In this document: positions 12,077-25,730 of the stretch, in pieces
Layout of the letters: each line of letters opens with the position of its first letter
How positions within the stretch are numbered: the stretch's first letter is position 1
Assembly (NCBI GenBank): GCA_020226215.1
Contig: CM035233.1
Span: 31,952,027 to 32,016,026 of the forward strand
Direction of reading: 5' to 3'
Source of the DNA: Sindora glabra
Taxonomy: Eukaryota; Streptophyta; Magnoliopsida; Fabales; Fabaceae
Length of the DNA stretch: 64,000 nucleotides
Translations under genes and position numbers: made by a program
Notes under the pieces: model-generated
Seen by the model: only the letters and a program-made list of their open reading frames with translations
What the model was told of the DNA's origin: nothing
Databases searched by the model: none

Positions 12077-13451
12077 ATTAAAATAATCCTTTATTAAAAT
12101 ATTGAACTATGGTGAGATATATACTCACCTGATGAGTTATGCATTCCCTATTGAAACTCAAATTAGTTTATTTTCACCTTTTCCTTTTTTCCTCCACCTA
12201 AGATGCTTAGCTGAAGCTTATGGGTGGTGGAATAGCATTGGATGCCAGTGAATTGAAAAAAAGGTAGCTTCCTACTATAGAACTGGTGCAACACTACATG
12301 GCTTCCTCCCACATCATCAACAATAGCAGTAGTAGGGAATTGGCTATGGATGGAGCTTGGGTGGTGCACGGTGGTCAGACACGGTAAGCTTGTCAACCGT
12401 AGCTTACTAGCTCCTATTAGTTATCTTTGCCATACACACTCGAAAGGCCTACTGCTATGCTAGCATTACAAATACTGGTGGAAAGCAACTTGTGATGGTG
12501 GCACAAGATGGTACCCAATTGGAATTGAGAGAGAGGAGAGGCTATATGAAAAGAGAAGAAAGTTAGTTTCTTCGAAAGGAAAGAGAGAAGAATCCAAAAA
12601 TAACAAGAGAGATAGCTAGGTAAAAGTAAAAGGGAGGAGAGAGAAAATAAAAAAATGATCTTTAGTGAATGATTATGCATATTGCGGTGCGCCATAAGCT
12701 CATATTCCCCTTTAATCTCATCCATCCATTCTTACTTTAAAGGATCTTAGCTATCGTGTCATAAAACTTATTTTATTTAAAATACCATTTCATATATTTT
12801 CAATTCTCCCTTAATACATACATATAAATGCATATATTTGTAATAGCCTAATAAATTTTAAAAGTCCTAAAATAATTATTTTAAACTTTCAAAATTCCTA
12901 AAAATAATTTTTCAAATACAAACGAATTATTTCATAAATCCTTGTACCCATGATCACTAAAATTATTCTCAACGTATGAAAAATTCCTTGGAAAAATGGT
13001 CAAATAAAGATAAATATATGTCGACTATTACTATTGATATCATTTTCATATGCCAAAAGTTTTAATAAGAAAAAAATTTAAAACTAAATATTAACTAAAA
13101 AATTAAATAAATATTTTGATCTTCCCAAGAATAATTTATTGAAGACAAATGGTTAATTTTATAAATCTTTGCTTAGAAAATATTTAAATAAACCTTCAAC
13201 TAACTCTAGCGAATTAAACAAAATAATAGAAATTTGAAATCAATTATTACCTAAATAAATAAAATAGATATGCACAAACATTGAAATTTATAAAACTTTA
13301 AATATTAACTTGGGTTATTACATTAGTGAAACAAACTTGTTAACACACTTGCTAGGAAGATAATTGCTAGAGTTTGAAAAGACTTCAATGGTGGACTTTT
13401 ATGGTTGGTACTCCATAAAGTCTCATTTAACAATAAATGAAGCATGGAGAT

Positions 13452-13939
13452 TGATGAAAATGATGAAATATGTCAATATGAAATTATTAAGTTTAACCTA
13501 AATTATAGTTGTTATTTATTATAAATTATTTCATATTGTGAGTTCTCTTCCTATTTGAGATAGGTATTTATCTTATAATAAGATTGATATTTCTTATTAA
13601 ATAAGTATTTTTAGGTTATAAATATTTATGTTAAGAAAGGATTTGAGGTATGAAAGAGATGTAATATGTGTACTTATATAGGTTATGTAAGAACCCATAT
13701 AAAGGTCTAAAGAGAGATGTAAGGATAGTAGTTATGAAGTTGTAGGGTTATGATTGAGAACTTTTATATACATTATCTTATAATCTTTAATGATATAGTA
13801 GATTTTTTTTCATCTTTAGTTTTTTTTCCTAAAATGTGGAGTTTTCCATGTTAAAATATTTGTATGCTTTATTATGCTACTCTGATTAACTTAAATGCCT
13901 AATGCTTGATTGTCTAGAGAGGGAATATTTTCCCTAACA
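13452..13939 (+). repeat. 3' LTR of the TRIM-like element
   Basis: Begins TGATGAAAATG after a purine-rich run and ends CCTAACA. It pairs with the upstream LTR. Confidence 0.7.
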
Positions 13940-14295
13940 CACTTTCTATAATAGTAATGAAAAACATTATAAAGTACTTTATCTAAAAACATGTTATTAT
14001 AGTGATTAACTTACACACATAGCTTAGATATACTTAATGTGATTAAGAATTTATTTATATTGTCAAAATATATTTTCTATAAGAAAATCTTATTTATAAT
14101 TTGTATAAATATTAAGGAATATCATGTTACCTATATATTTTTTTACTAAAAAAAAATAATGTATAGCATTATAATAGTGAAAACAAATAATTTTCATTTT
14201 AAAATAAATTGAATAAATACAATAACAAATTATTCGATACTTATATAATATTTTAAATTTAAATTTAAAGTAAAAAAAATTAAGACAATATTAAA
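13940..14295. other. AT-rich spacer, no gene seen
   Basis: Simple AT-rich DNA between the TRIM-like element and the Tat element. Nothing else is supported. Confidence 0.6.
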
Positions 14296-14395
14296 TGTTA
14301 GAATAAAGTAATTGTTTTCAATTATGAATTACCATAAGAATTGTAAAGCAATTTAACTTTGGTCCTTTCACAAAAATAGGGGTATAAGTATATAG

Positions 14396-15903
14396 TGTTA
14401 GTGTATATGCCCTAAAACCAATTATATTGGTGATTGTAATTTTGAATCATGTTATTTTAATTACAATTTCAAATATTATAATTATATATATTGTCTGCGT
14501 AATATATTTAATTATAATAATAACCTTAGAATAATTGTATTCTTAAATGTCCCTAGTCATATATCATTGTGGATTAGGTTGCTTTGATATGTTAAGACTA
14601 GCATGTGTGAAGACTTATATGGGATATTAAGTTTACACATGAGTACAAGTTAGAGAACTTGTATACTGGACCAACCCATATTAAGAACACTACATGAATC
14701 GTTATATGAGTGTCATAAGTGGTTTTTAGTGATAATTATTAATATGGTCCTTTGACTTGAGATCACCAAGGTTTCTTATATGTGAGTTTCATATCTTGAT
14801 ACTATTCTATGTCACTAATGATTGAGTGAATGCAAGGGTAGATATTGGATATATCACATATCATGCGGAGGGATTTGTGTGATCAAGATGGGATTTGTCC
14901 CTCCTATATAACAGGAGTAATATCTATGGGCCCCTTGATTAAGTAAAGTTGAGAAAATGCATGGCCATGCTCAGATGAAATGACATGGGATGTCAATTAC
15001 ATTTGTTTCAGTCAGCTTACTTAGGAATCAAGAAACCTTAAGATTGAGCTATACGGGAATGACACGGTCCATGTCTCGTGCTCAATCTAGATGTATAGGA
15101 CAAAAGGATATAAGTGATGATCACGTGTAAAGGTTTAGTCAAATCACCGACTTTCTCATTACTTAGGTAACAATGATGTATTGCTAGACACCAATCATTG
15201 TTTATGATCATTAATATGATTAATGGTCATTGCCAACGTAATGAGAGCCTGTAGGGTCGCACACTTAGAGCCAAGTGAATTTGGAATTAATGAACCAAAT
15301 TGTTTGGGCTTAATATTTAGGAATTCATGTTATAATTATAAGGCCCAATAATAAGCCTATAATTGTACATGGAATAAAGCCCAAATAGGTTAGGTTTTTC
15401 TATGCACCTATTTAAGTAGGCTTGTTGGGTAATAATAGGATTACTATCATTATTTACACACCCCAAAAAGGCATAGAAAAACCCTAGCACCTCTCCTTAA
15501 CCAAAACCCCTGAAGAGGCGTAGCTAGCACTATAAGGTGAAAGGAGATCGATTCCAACCGGTGTTTATGTGGATATTCATCGGTGATTCATGGGTTCGTG
15601 TGGATACCATAGAGGTGCAGCCATATTAAACGTTGCACTGGTGATCTGATCTTCTAGTTTCTATCCCGGTTCGTGATTTGGAGAGTAGATTGGGTTGGAA
15701 AACAGACAGGAGCAGATCGAATTTGCTGTGTAGCGGATAGAAGATTTTTGGCCGAAAGGTATAAACCCTAATCCCTAATCTATGGCGTTCTTAATTCACA
15801 TGGATCCTTAGTGGAAATCGTGCAAAATTTTTATTCTGCTGTGCATGTATGATGCACGATTTCCGGCAGTATTCCACTGTGCATGTATGATGCGCGATTT
15901 CCA
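14396..15903 (+). mobile_element. Copia-type solo LTR (1.5 kb)
   Basis: It starts TGTTAGTGTATATGCCCTA, a common Copia LTR beginning, and ends GATTTCCA. The flanks share GTATATAG (14388-14395 and 15904-15911), longer than the usual 5-bp duplication but an exact match. The interrupted host LTR is contiguous across it when compared with the 42.6-kb copy. No coding sequence lies inside. Near its 3' end a 38-bp unit with TGCATGTATGATGC is duplicated. Orientation is taken from the TGTTAG start. Confidence 0.8.
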
Positions 15904-17699
15904 GTATATAGTTCATTAGCAAAGTTCTAACATAAATATAAGCAATAAGCAAAAAGGCTTAAACATGCAAATATCCAAAATAAATACATAAAATGTGCTA
16001 AATAAAGGCAATGCAACCACAAATACATATATTGTCAATCTTTGTGAAGCCTTTCCAGAAAAGGTGTGCATTATCAAAGATAAATATGATTGCAAACTCC
16101 AAAAACCCTTGCGTACTCATGCTCTAAGAGATAACATTAAGAATTTGTGAGAAATTATAAAATAATGGCAACAAGGTATTGTAATCATTTAGCTAGTAGA
16201 GTATTAGAGGTGAGGATGCAAAATGCACATAATAAAGTCAATTTGGCAAAAATGGAGCCTCTTGCATATTGTAATGAAAGTATTTATAAGCCATTGACTT
16301 GATGGATTCTAGCACTCTGTCATCATGGGTTGTTACCTCGTGGAATGACCTATCACGTGTCTAAGTGGTTGAAAAATGGCCTATAACTCCTAAAATAATT
16401 GCCCATAACCTATAAACTACTATTACAAAAAACTTGATTAACAGTAAATGTTTAGTGAATTTCAAGTTAGAATACAACAAACATTTTATTAAGTATTATA
16501 GTAAATATTTTATGACATTGGTTATAAAATTATCATGAAAAAGGTAATTAATATTGATTACCATAACAAAAAAAATTATCATCATTTCTTGTAGGAGAAA
16601 GGACCTAGTAATTGGTGCAAAGTTAAAAACAACAGTTCTTAGTAAGCAATTAACAAAAAATATTTATCAGATATTTTTTAAGCAAAATACACTCACCTCT
16701 TATAAGTTTTAGTCTAATTACGCACATTTCCCTCTATTTTCCAAAATATAAACTAACTTCTCTTCTTCTTTTTAGAGCCTTGATACTATCATTTTATATT
16801 TTAAAATTTCCACTTTGCCTCTATAAATTACAGAAAAGTTATTAGAAATAAAATGTTATATTTATTTAATTTATAAAATGTAAATGCAATTCCTTAAAAT
16901 CTTTCTCCATCCAAACTTCTTTTTTTTTATCAACATTTTATCTTATAGTCAAAGCAAATTACTTAACTTCATTTTTTTAGTTTCTTCTAGAAAGTTCTCT
17001 TTTTTCATCATGATCCCAACTCAGTTACACAACGACATTGCTGGCTTTATTTTGCCCTAAAGTAAATCAATTCTTCCTATTCTTCATTTCCCTTTTTTGA
17101 TTCCTTCTTCTTCCATGTCTATATTGTTTTCTTGTCTTTCAATATTTTCAATTTAAGAGTTTAGATCAAATTCTAACACCCATTTTTGAGTGCTATGTTC
17201 TTATTTTTTATTTTTTCCTTTGAATTTATTATTTTTTATTTTTGGTTTTTATTTTTTTTTGTTTATTTCCTTTTTGGCTTGATTTTTTTCTTAAATATTT
17301 CTATGATCTACCTTTTTTTAACATTTTTGGTATTTATATTTGGAATGTTGTTCTTATGCATTTTGTTTTGGTTTAACACCTCTTATTTACTAGATATTTG
17401 TAGTTAAAAGATACAAATACCATTTGATGCATTTATTTTTACTTCTTGTTCTTTAATTATTTGCATACCTTACTTTTGATAGTTACCTTGTAAATAAGTA
17501 CTTTTTGTATTCATATTGATTCCATGGTAGTTAAAAGCTATTTTCCACATTGTAGTTTGTAAAAAAAAATGCAAGTATTTTCTATTTTTTTAGTAAATAA
17601 ATTTGATATTGCATTTTAATTTTAATGGTATTTTCATACTTTTTTAGGTAATATTCTAATGTTTCTAATATGCATTTTTTCCTAAAGAAAGTGTCATTC

Positions 17700-18340
17700 T
17701 ATTAGGGTATTTTAATCTATTGATACATTTTGGTGATAAGATCATTATTATTAGTAATGTGGATTCGTATAGGTATAACTACATAATGTTATTTAACAAT
17801 GTGCTTAATGGCATACTCCGTCATGATGGTGGCATAGATGTGAACATACACATAGAGTTTAGGGGTAGAATGAAAGAAGACCTATTAGAGGGGACCAAGA
17901 TATGTTAGATCAATATCAATAAAATGTCAACTAAAATTGATATTTACATAATATTCATTCCTTGTGCACCTTTATCCATTAGTGAGCTTGATAACCATAT
18001 AGATGTAGATATCATTAACTCATAAGCAACTTAGCTAGCTTTTGAAGTTATTATTAGTGCTAAAAACAAAGATAAAAGTGATGTGAATGCAACCAATTAT
18101 TATATGCATGTAACTAATGATGATTTACTTAGTGATGTTTTTCAGTATGCTAAAGACTATTTTAATGAGGATGAATATATGGTTAATGTTGAATTACATG
18201 ATTCTAATTTTGAATGGTATGCAAATGATAGTAAGAGTAATGAGATAGAAAAGACAAATATCTCTAATAATGAAAATAAGCTTACCAAAAATGACAATAA
18301 GGGTGAAAAACTTAGTAATTTTGAAGATTAATGTGAAACT
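17700..18340 (+). pseudogene. MULE transposase, N-terminal part
   Basis: A stretch from about 17720 reads with the FGDKIIIISNVD and YNYIMLFNNV segments that match the start of plant MURA transposases. It is followed after a stop by an acidic Asp/Glu/Asn-rich linker (18083-18328, 82 codons open), also normal for these proteins. One or more stops break it before the DNA-binding region. Confidence 0.6.
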
Positions 18341-19192
18341 ATAGGACAATACAAAGGTCAAATAATCATAAAGAAGATGTGTACATTGATAGAGGAATGC
18401 AAGGAATCCCATTTACACGGCAACCTAATGGCAAGATTAAGTTAGAGGAGGGATTATTATTTAGTGATATGGAAGAATTCAGATGTGTATTAAAGGATTA
18501 TGTAATTTAGGAAGGATTTGAAATAATTAGAGTATAAAATGAAAAGGCTTTGGTCATTATGAAATATACTGTATGGAGTTGCACTTGTTGTATTCATACA
18601 TCACTAAGCCCTAATGGGCGGACTTACAAAATTAAAACATACAATGTTATTCACTTTTCCATCAAAACCATAAAAAACTCAAATGCAACTTTAACTTAGA
18701 TTTTAGAAAAGTTGAAAAATAAGTCACATGTAAATCCTAATATAAGCTACAAATGATGGAGGAATTAAGACAACATTTTGGCTTGGAGGTTCATCTAATA
18801 CAACTATATAGAGCAAAGAGAAAAGTTAGCTAAGATAATAAAGAGACTCATGCCAAGTCTTATAGTAAGTTGCCTATATGATGTGATCTTATAAAGTAAA
18901 CTAATCTTAGGATATTAGTGAAATTAGAGTGTTATATTCTGAGGATGTATACAACTTTACAATTCAAGAATTTTCTTTTTGTATGAATGCTTTGAAAAAA
19001 GAATTTATGAAGGGATATAGGCTATAGTTTGACAAAGATGGCTATCATTTGAAAGGGCTATTTAGTGGAATATCACTTAGTGTAATTGCAATAAATGGAA
19101 ATAGTAGGATGTTTCCTTTTGCAATGGTTATTGTTAAGGAAAAATCATAGGAAACTTGGAAGTTTTTCCTCTACAATTTGCATGAGGCCTTG
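18340..19192 (+). pseudogene. MULE transposase, DNA-binding and catalytic part
   Basis: Broken frames match the central MULE transposase. The best part, about 19030-19192, contains the DGYHLKG segment with the first catalytic Asp, then an Ile/Asn-rich stretch, FPFAMVIV and ETWKFFL, all in family order. Many stops show it is dead. The frame ends at the 5' LTR of the inserted retrotransposon. Confidence 0.7.
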
Positions 19193-19924
19193 TGTCATGG
19201 GTCAACAGCTCTCTAGTTGAAATTATGAAATACATGCTTACCATTCTTGCTAAACATGTTAGCCTTCCCATGAAACTCTTTCGTGGTACCCTTGGAAAAG
19301 ATAGCTAGACATAAAAAATTTATCACCTAGACAATGAAATCTTATGTGCAACATGTCTGAAGGTAATATAACCGAGTTGCCAAACCATTTGCTCATAATG
19401 AGTTATAAGAATAATCCACACTAGAAGTTTCTAGGTACAATTGAAAGGTAGAGGGATATACTTCATTAGATAGTTTTTGAGTGTGAGAGGGATGGTTACG
19501 AGTCAATATACTCAAGTCCCTAATTCAGTGCTAAGGCATTTTAATAAACCTCCCTATATTCTACCCTCTTAAAGAATATTTTGAATAAAAGTCCATCCAA
19601 TACAAGTAGATAAACTTTTTTCAAGTTGTTATAATTTCTTTTTGCCATGCTTTGGGTGTCCAATTAGCACTAAAATGCACTGACACAAAGATAAAAATAT
19701 AAGGATCACAAATACAAACTTTTTGAACCCCTTCAAATTCTTTAACCATGTCAAAATTATTGAAATATCCTAAACTTGAAAAATTTAAGAAAAATATTAC
19801 AAAAGTCAAATTAATCCCAAATTTTAAACACAAGATCTCTACAACATGATTGACTTTTCCACCAAGTCTCATCAAAACTAAATATGTTTACTTATCAAAC
19901 TATCATAACTATTAGCTTATGACA
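19193..19924. repeat. Left LTR of the element inside the MULE
   Basis: 732 bp, homologous to 21659-22460. Confidence 0.8.
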
Positions 19925-21658
19925 TTTTTTCCTACTTCAAATGTCAATGCTTTCATTGACACCTCAATCTAACATAACTTTATGAATAATCTACTAACTT
20001 TATTGAAACTTTATATTGGTATTTTGCCTACTTCTTTGAGTTATTACCTCAACCACTCATGCCTCTCTCTTTTAACTTTAATGAATTTTTTCCATACACA
20101 TTTAGGTAGTTACCATCTTAACCTCAATATTTTCTTTAGCAAAATGCATCCACCATAAGCTACCTTTGTAGACTCTTTCCAAAGCACCTAAACACCTTTT
20201 ACTACCACTTTTCCACTAGCTTTTCAAAACTTATTACCTCTATAACTTGTCCGATAAGTAGTTACCTCTATAATTTTATGCTTTTTACCTTAGCAGTTTA
20301 TCCTAATGCCATTGGTGTAGTAAAAGTGTGTGTTAAGACTATAGCTCATAAGCAATGCTTTGCACTTTAAATCGCCTATTAAGAAATGTTTTACATATAA
20401 TGTTCCACTACATAAATGCAAGAGCAAAACTTACATTTGATCTACACATAGGCTCCATAACCTTGCTCACAAGTCCACTTGTGTTGCTTTCGATAAATTC
20501 TTAACACTTTATAATGCCACTTTTATACTCGATCAAATCCTCTTAATCATCTCTGAATTGAGAATGTCATGGCATCTTAGCTATTATAACTTACATTCAA
20601 GGTTAATGTACTCTAGTATCATAGTTCTCATGACTCTTCCTATCTTGAATGATATTCAATAATTTCTAGGCTCTTGCAGTCCTAACTTAAGAGTGTCTTT
20701 TAACAACTTCTTTAAGCACATCCTTTAAAAATTCCTCTATATTAATGGCTTAATGGGGTTGAGCATGGATTTATCTCATACTTTAGCTCAAGTTTCACTT
20801 TACCTGTACATAAGTAAATGTAAACTTAATTATTGCTAAGTCTCTTAACTAAGCAACTATATAGTGCTAGTTTACTACCATTCCTCTAAGTCATTGCTAC
20901 CACACCATTAAGCAATTATGTAGCCTAGCCTACCATATTAAAGTATCATTCCAATTATTATGCGACTATAATGTACTAGCTCCCTAACATCTCATCTTGA
21001 ATCTTGTAAATGATTATGCACTTTCTATGAAACTTATAGGTTATGTACATTGTATTGATTCCTCTAAATCTCTGCTTTACCCATTAGTTATGTTTTTTTA
21101 AGAAACATGAATAATCTTATTAGACTGTCTTGACATAATTTTGGACTACTCTTTTTGAAGCAATCCACTTTACCCCTTGTTTATGCTCCTCTAAGCACTG
21201 TAATTGATCCTTTTGAACTAACTTGAATGATTATGGGTTCCTTTTTTTAGAGTAATTAGCTTATGCCCTTTAATAGTGGTTAGTTATTTTTGAATGATTA
21301 AGGTTTCACCCACTAGCTCTAGTAAGACCAAGGCTTCACCCTTTAGATAGGCTATTAATAAGGTTTCACCATTCAGCTTTACTAATTGAATACTTTATCC
21401 TTCTTAATATGGTCAAGCTCCCTAGTGATAGGTTATCAATTCCTATATTCTTTTGAATGGTCATGCATCCCTTAATACCATTACTATGAGTGAGCATATA
21501 ACTATTTTCCTGTACCTTGCAAGCTAGCTCCCAAGCACCCAAGCTTGCATTTAATATACCAATCACTATTCTCTCATTAGTATTAAATAAGTCATATTTA
21601 AACTAATTGTTACCTACTTAATCATGCTTGTAAGCACTAACCAAGCTATAATACTAAA

Positions 21659-22460
21659 TATCATAGGCTAGCAGCTCTTTAGTGAAAATTATACAGTGCA
21701 TGCTTACCACTTTTAGTGAACATGCCAACCTTCCTATAAAACTCTCTTATAACACACTTTGAAAAGACAGTGAGACATTAAAAATTTATCACCTATGCAA
21801 TAAAATTCTATGTATAACATGTTTGAAGGCAATATAACTCACCCATGCAATAAAATTCTATGTATAACATGTTTGAAGGCAATATAACTAAGTTACTAAA
21901 CCACTTGCATATATTGAGTTACAAAAATGATCCACACTAGGAGCTTCCATGTATAACTAAAGAGGAGAAGGATAACTCAATTTAATAGTATATGTTTCAT
22001 TTTATAATTTTGGGTCTATAAGGGGATGGCCACAAGTTAACATATTTAAGTCCCTAACTCAATGTTAAGGCGCCCTATCAAACCTTCCAACATTTTACCC
22101 TTTTAAAAAGTATTTTGAATAAAAGCTCATTTGGCACAAATAGATATACTTTTTTCAACTCATCATAATTTATTTTCACCATGCTCCAAGTGTCTAATTA
22201 GCACCAAAATACACCAACATGTAGATAAAAATGTCAAAATCACAAATGAAAGCTTTTTGAACCCCTTTAAATTCTTTAACTATGCTAAAATTATTAAAAT
22301 ATCCTTAAAATTAAATAAACTAGGAAAAATAGTTCATAACTCAAATTGATCTCAAATTTTAACCTTAGGCCCTCTACAATATGCTTGATTCTTCCATCAA
22401 GTCTCATTCAAAATTGAGTATGTTAGCTTATTAGATTATCATAATTGCTAGCTTGTGACA
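21659..22460. repeat. Right LTR of the element inside the MULE
   Basis: 802 bp. It is longer than its partner chiefly because a 50-bp unit is duplicated in tandem near 21790-21890, with a stretch such as CTATGTATAACATG present twice. Confidence 0.8.
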
Positions 22461-22599
22461 TTTTATCTAACAAGCCTAAGTTTGCTATCTAGTCAAGTAT
22501 AACAATTATGAGTAACCAACAAAAGTTAAAATTTTATTAATCTAGCATTACTTGTTATTTTTATAACTATTTAAGATATGATTTACTAAATATTTATGT

Positions 22600-23800
22600 G
22601 TTATCTTGTAGGGTTTATAGTAGGCAATGGCTTTAATAATGCCTTAGGCAAAGTATAGGTATTGTTGTAACCATTTACCTAGCAATTTCAAGAAATACCC
22701 ATACATAGTACTTAAATCAATTTTTTTTCCTCACTACCATAGCCTTAAAATCATTCCTTTTTAAGAAGGCAATTAATATAATTAAAAAAAATCTCCAAGT
22801 GTTGCTTAATGGTTACTTTCTATGCTTATAGAAATGTAGATTAAGCATACAGTAGATCCTTAGAGTAAGTGACATCATGTAACAAACAATGTGTCTAACT
22901 GTTTCAATAACTAGGTTAGGAAGGATAAAAGCAAAACAATTTTGTCCTTAATTAAGTTTTTAAAGGTTAGACTAATGAGAAAGTTTCACAAGAGGTATGA
23001 AAAATCTTATGAGTAGGATCATTACATTACACCTTGCGTTAGGAACATGTAGATATCACTATGTAAGATGGTAGGTTATACAAGTTAACAAGTGTAGGTG
23101 ATAATGAATATAAGGTTGTAGATAGTTTTACCTTATTTATAGTAAATTTAAAAATTAAAATTTATGAGTGTAATTCATGGTTATTGTTTAGTTTACCATG
23201 CAAGCATGTGTGTGCTTATGTATCCTTTAAAAGGGCAAATATGCAAAAGTACTTAATGAGCAGCATGCAAGAGAGATATATCTACTTTTATGCTAAAAAT
23301 ATATATCCAATGCTAGATTTGGATATTGAAATGTCTATAGTTGAAAAAAATGTTTTGATTAAGGCTAATGAAAAGTAGAAGAGGGCTGCTAATGAACCAC
23401 TTACTAGAAGTAGTAATGCTAGAAGGTCTAGCATAGTTAGGTATGCTAATTATAAGGGATTTGGACACAACAAATACACATGTAAGGAAGGTCCAATGAA
23501 TAAAAAAGGAAATAGGGTAATTTTTCTAACACTTAGTCAATATTTGCTTTTCAATTCTAATTGAAATAATATATATTAACAAATTACTTTTGCAAAAAGC
23601 TACTAGGGAGATTGTTTATGTTAGTGCTAGGAAGAGTGCAACTAATGGGAATGGAAAAGTTACTACTAATGGAAATATTAAAGCTACTAATGGAGGAAAT
23701 GATAAAGTTGATGTTGGTTACAGCTCACAAGTTAAAAGGGTGGTATCCAATATGCTAGAAGTTTGCAAGTCCAAGCAAGTGGTAGTGCATATGTGAGCAA
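22600..23800 (+). pseudogene. MULE transposase, C-terminal part with SWIM finger
   Basis: The protein resumes after the retrotransposon. Segments near 22700-23000 match the post-catalytic region, for example a TNNVSN-like motif. A SWIM zinc finger follows at about 23169-23207 with the pattern ECNSW...LPCKH. After a stop, a degraded zinc knuckle (GHNKYTC) lies near 23465-23490, and a Gly/Asn-rich tail fills 23590-23796. Together these are the expected C-terminal order of a plant MURA protein. Confidence 0.75.
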
Positions 23801-25730
23801 TGCTTTTAAACCTACATTTACAAGTAGGGATAGTAATGGATAGGTTGTATTTTAGTAGAAGTTAATACCCATGCACTTTTTGGTTTTTAGGTTTTGTAAT
23901 TATCCATAGTTGTAAGTTGTTAGGGTAAATATTTGCTTATACAATGCACATGTAGAGGTGCAATATTTTTTGGAACAGTGTTATATAGTATGGCATATAT
24001 AGGGGCTATTTTTAGGGATAATTGCTTAATGATAGCATTAAAATTGTCACAAACTATATTATGTTTAACTATTAATATATCTTAGGTGCACTTCTCAATT
24101 TAAGTGTTGCCAATGCTTGCCTTTTAATATCACTAAGGAAGTTTTTATATGTATTATTTAGTAAAACTAATTGACGGTAATAACTATAACTTCCAAGTAC
24201 ACATAAGTCCAGAATTATAGCCAGTTTTAAATATGTTGTCACATAACCAATTTTGATAGAAAACAAAGTTTCTAGTTCTTTTACATTCTGTAAAATATCC
24301 ATTCAAGTGACTTGCCATTTGTTTTTATTTTTTTTTCGTAAAAATAGAAAAGAGGATGAATTGATATCATATAGGTCAATAATTCTTCATTGTATTTTAC
24401 ATTTATGTTCTATACATAATTCCCACTTCTTAAAACTATTTTTTAAAATACAAAGTTCATTATAAAATACAAAGTTCACAAGTTTTTTAAGGTGATTTAA
24501 TTAAATAATTTGATTATTATGTATTATCTAAATAATGAATTATTTTATAACATACAGTAAGAAAATTAGTGATAAATTACCTAATTAAATACATAAATGA
24601 AATCAAATATGATTTTCATTGCAACTTTTACTAAAACTAATTTTATTACATAAATTAAACAAAATACAAGCACCCCTAAATATCTAAAACTTCATTGATT
24701 ACAAATATTTGTTGATAATTCTACTTTTTCAATATTATAAGATAAAGAAACCAAAGCTAGCAATTTCTAACAATTTAAAATTTCCAAATGTTGTGTCCAA
24801 TTTAATTAATTTCTCCCTCAAATTACAATATTGGCCTTTAACTCCTCAACTTCTTTCTTAATTTCAATCAATTCTTTAGCAACCCTAGAAGCATCATCAC
24901 TTTTTAAAACATCTCTACCACCCAAATCATAACTTGGGGAGTACACCATTAAAAAAAATTGCATTCATTTTCCTTACATGTAAAAATAATCTATTAGGAT
25001 TTTTCTTGGTGTTAAAAATCTTCATTGTAACCTTTCCTCCACACCAACACATTTTTATGCAATATTTTAACGTAACTCCACTCCTAACACTTTCACTAAT
25101 AAAAGAGGAAGCCGTGAGAGTTTAGGTTTTTCTCTCCGTTGTCGTAGCCTAAGATGGAAATAGAAGGAAAATTAGAAGAGAAAAAATAAAAGAAAAATGG
25201 AAGCAAAAATTTAAAAATAGAAGATAAAACAAGAACATAAATGCTAGAAACAAAAATTATTCAATCTAAAGAAATAAAAGCAAAAAATAAAGAAGAAAGG
25301 AAGAACAATGAAACATAAACAATAGGAAAATTAAAATTAAGGAAATAATTTACCTCAAGTGAGGTGAAGTTATGAAATTTTGTTAATTTCCGGCCTAAAA
25401 AAGCAAGAAGAATAGAAAGTATTTTACAAAAAAAATAAAGGAAGTTAAAAGGTGAGCTTGGACTTAGATTATGCAAATGAAGATAAAAGAGGGATTAGAA
25501 GCAAGAGATTATAGAATTTTTCATTTAACATTTGGAAATAAAGTAAACTTAATATTTTTTATTTATTTTCAATTCATAAGGGGAAAATGGAAAGTTCATA
25601 GAAGCAATATGATAATGCTAAAGTTCTGTTAGAATTAAGGAAAATGGGTATATATTTTATAAAATAGAGAGGAGTGAATGTCGTTATGTTAAACTTTAAG
25701 GGAGGTTAATGTAATTTGTCTATATTTTTT

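Larger units (their letters stand above)
10111..13322 (+). mobile_element. Gypsy-type solo LTR (3.2 kb)
   Basis: It starts TGTCATAACC and ends GGGTTATTACA, giving TG...CA ends. The flanks are TTGGT on the left (10106-10110) and TTAGT on the right (13323-13327), a 5-bp target duplication with one change. No internal coding domain lies between the ends, so one LTR remains after recombination. The same family recurs inverted near 55.0-58.5 kb: both share the start region, the CACCATGCCCTCTTGC / CACCATACCCTCTTGC block and the segment near CTACTATAGAACT. The long LTR with these ends suggests a chromovirus-type Gypsy element, which is inference. Confidence 0.8.
9365..13939 (+). mobile_element. Small Copia/TRIM-like LTR element, split by a solo LTR
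   Basis: Two homologous LTRs of about 480 bp lie at ~9365-9845 and 13452-13939. Both contain the shared segment GGATTTGAGGTATGA and a common 3' end beginning near GCTTGATTG. Right after the first LTR comes ACTAGTATCAAAGC (9846-9859), a mutated copy of the initiator-Met tRNA primer site. A purine run ending GGAGAT lies just before the second LTR. Without the Gypsy insertion at 10111-13322 the interior is only about 400 bp, so this is a terminal-repeat-in-miniature or heavily deleted Copia element. CACTT follows the right end; a CACTT also sits near the left end, but the exact left boundary is uncertain. Confidence 0.75.
19193..22460. mobile_element. LTR retrotransposon inside the MULE, non-autonomous
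   Basis: Two LTRs, 19193-19924 (starts TGTCATGGGT, ends TTATGACA) and 21659-22460 (starts TATCATAGGC, ends TTGTGACA), align over their length. They enclose about 1.7 kb without any recognisable gag or pol. The element interrupts the MULE transposase in the middle of its catalytic region, and the transposase continues on the far side. No matching 5-bp flanks are visible, so the insertion is old or its ends have eroded. Confidence 0.8.
16680..25721 (+). mobile_element. Mutator-like element (MULE) with transposase relic
   Basis: The left end AAGCAAAATACACTCACCTC and the inverted right end AGACAAATTACATTAACCTC are terminal inverted repeats that continue inward, for example CTCTATTTT with AAAATATA. 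The element is flanked by an exact 9-bp duplication ATATTTTTT at 16671-16679 and 25722-25730, the hallmark length for Mutator. It carries a decayed MURA-type transposase on the + strand. An LTR retrotransposon at 19193-22460 splits that gene. Confidence 0.85.

Noticed and set aside
12163..12725. Two - strand frames of 77 and 102 residues
   Set aside because: They lie inside the Gypsy solo LTR, and the second is a pyrimidine-tract translation rich in Ser, Leu and Phe.
17186..17407. Open frame for a 73-residue, extremely Phe-rich hydrophobic protein
   Set aside because: It comes from T-rich DNA near the MULE end, and its composition is what random T-rich sequence gives.
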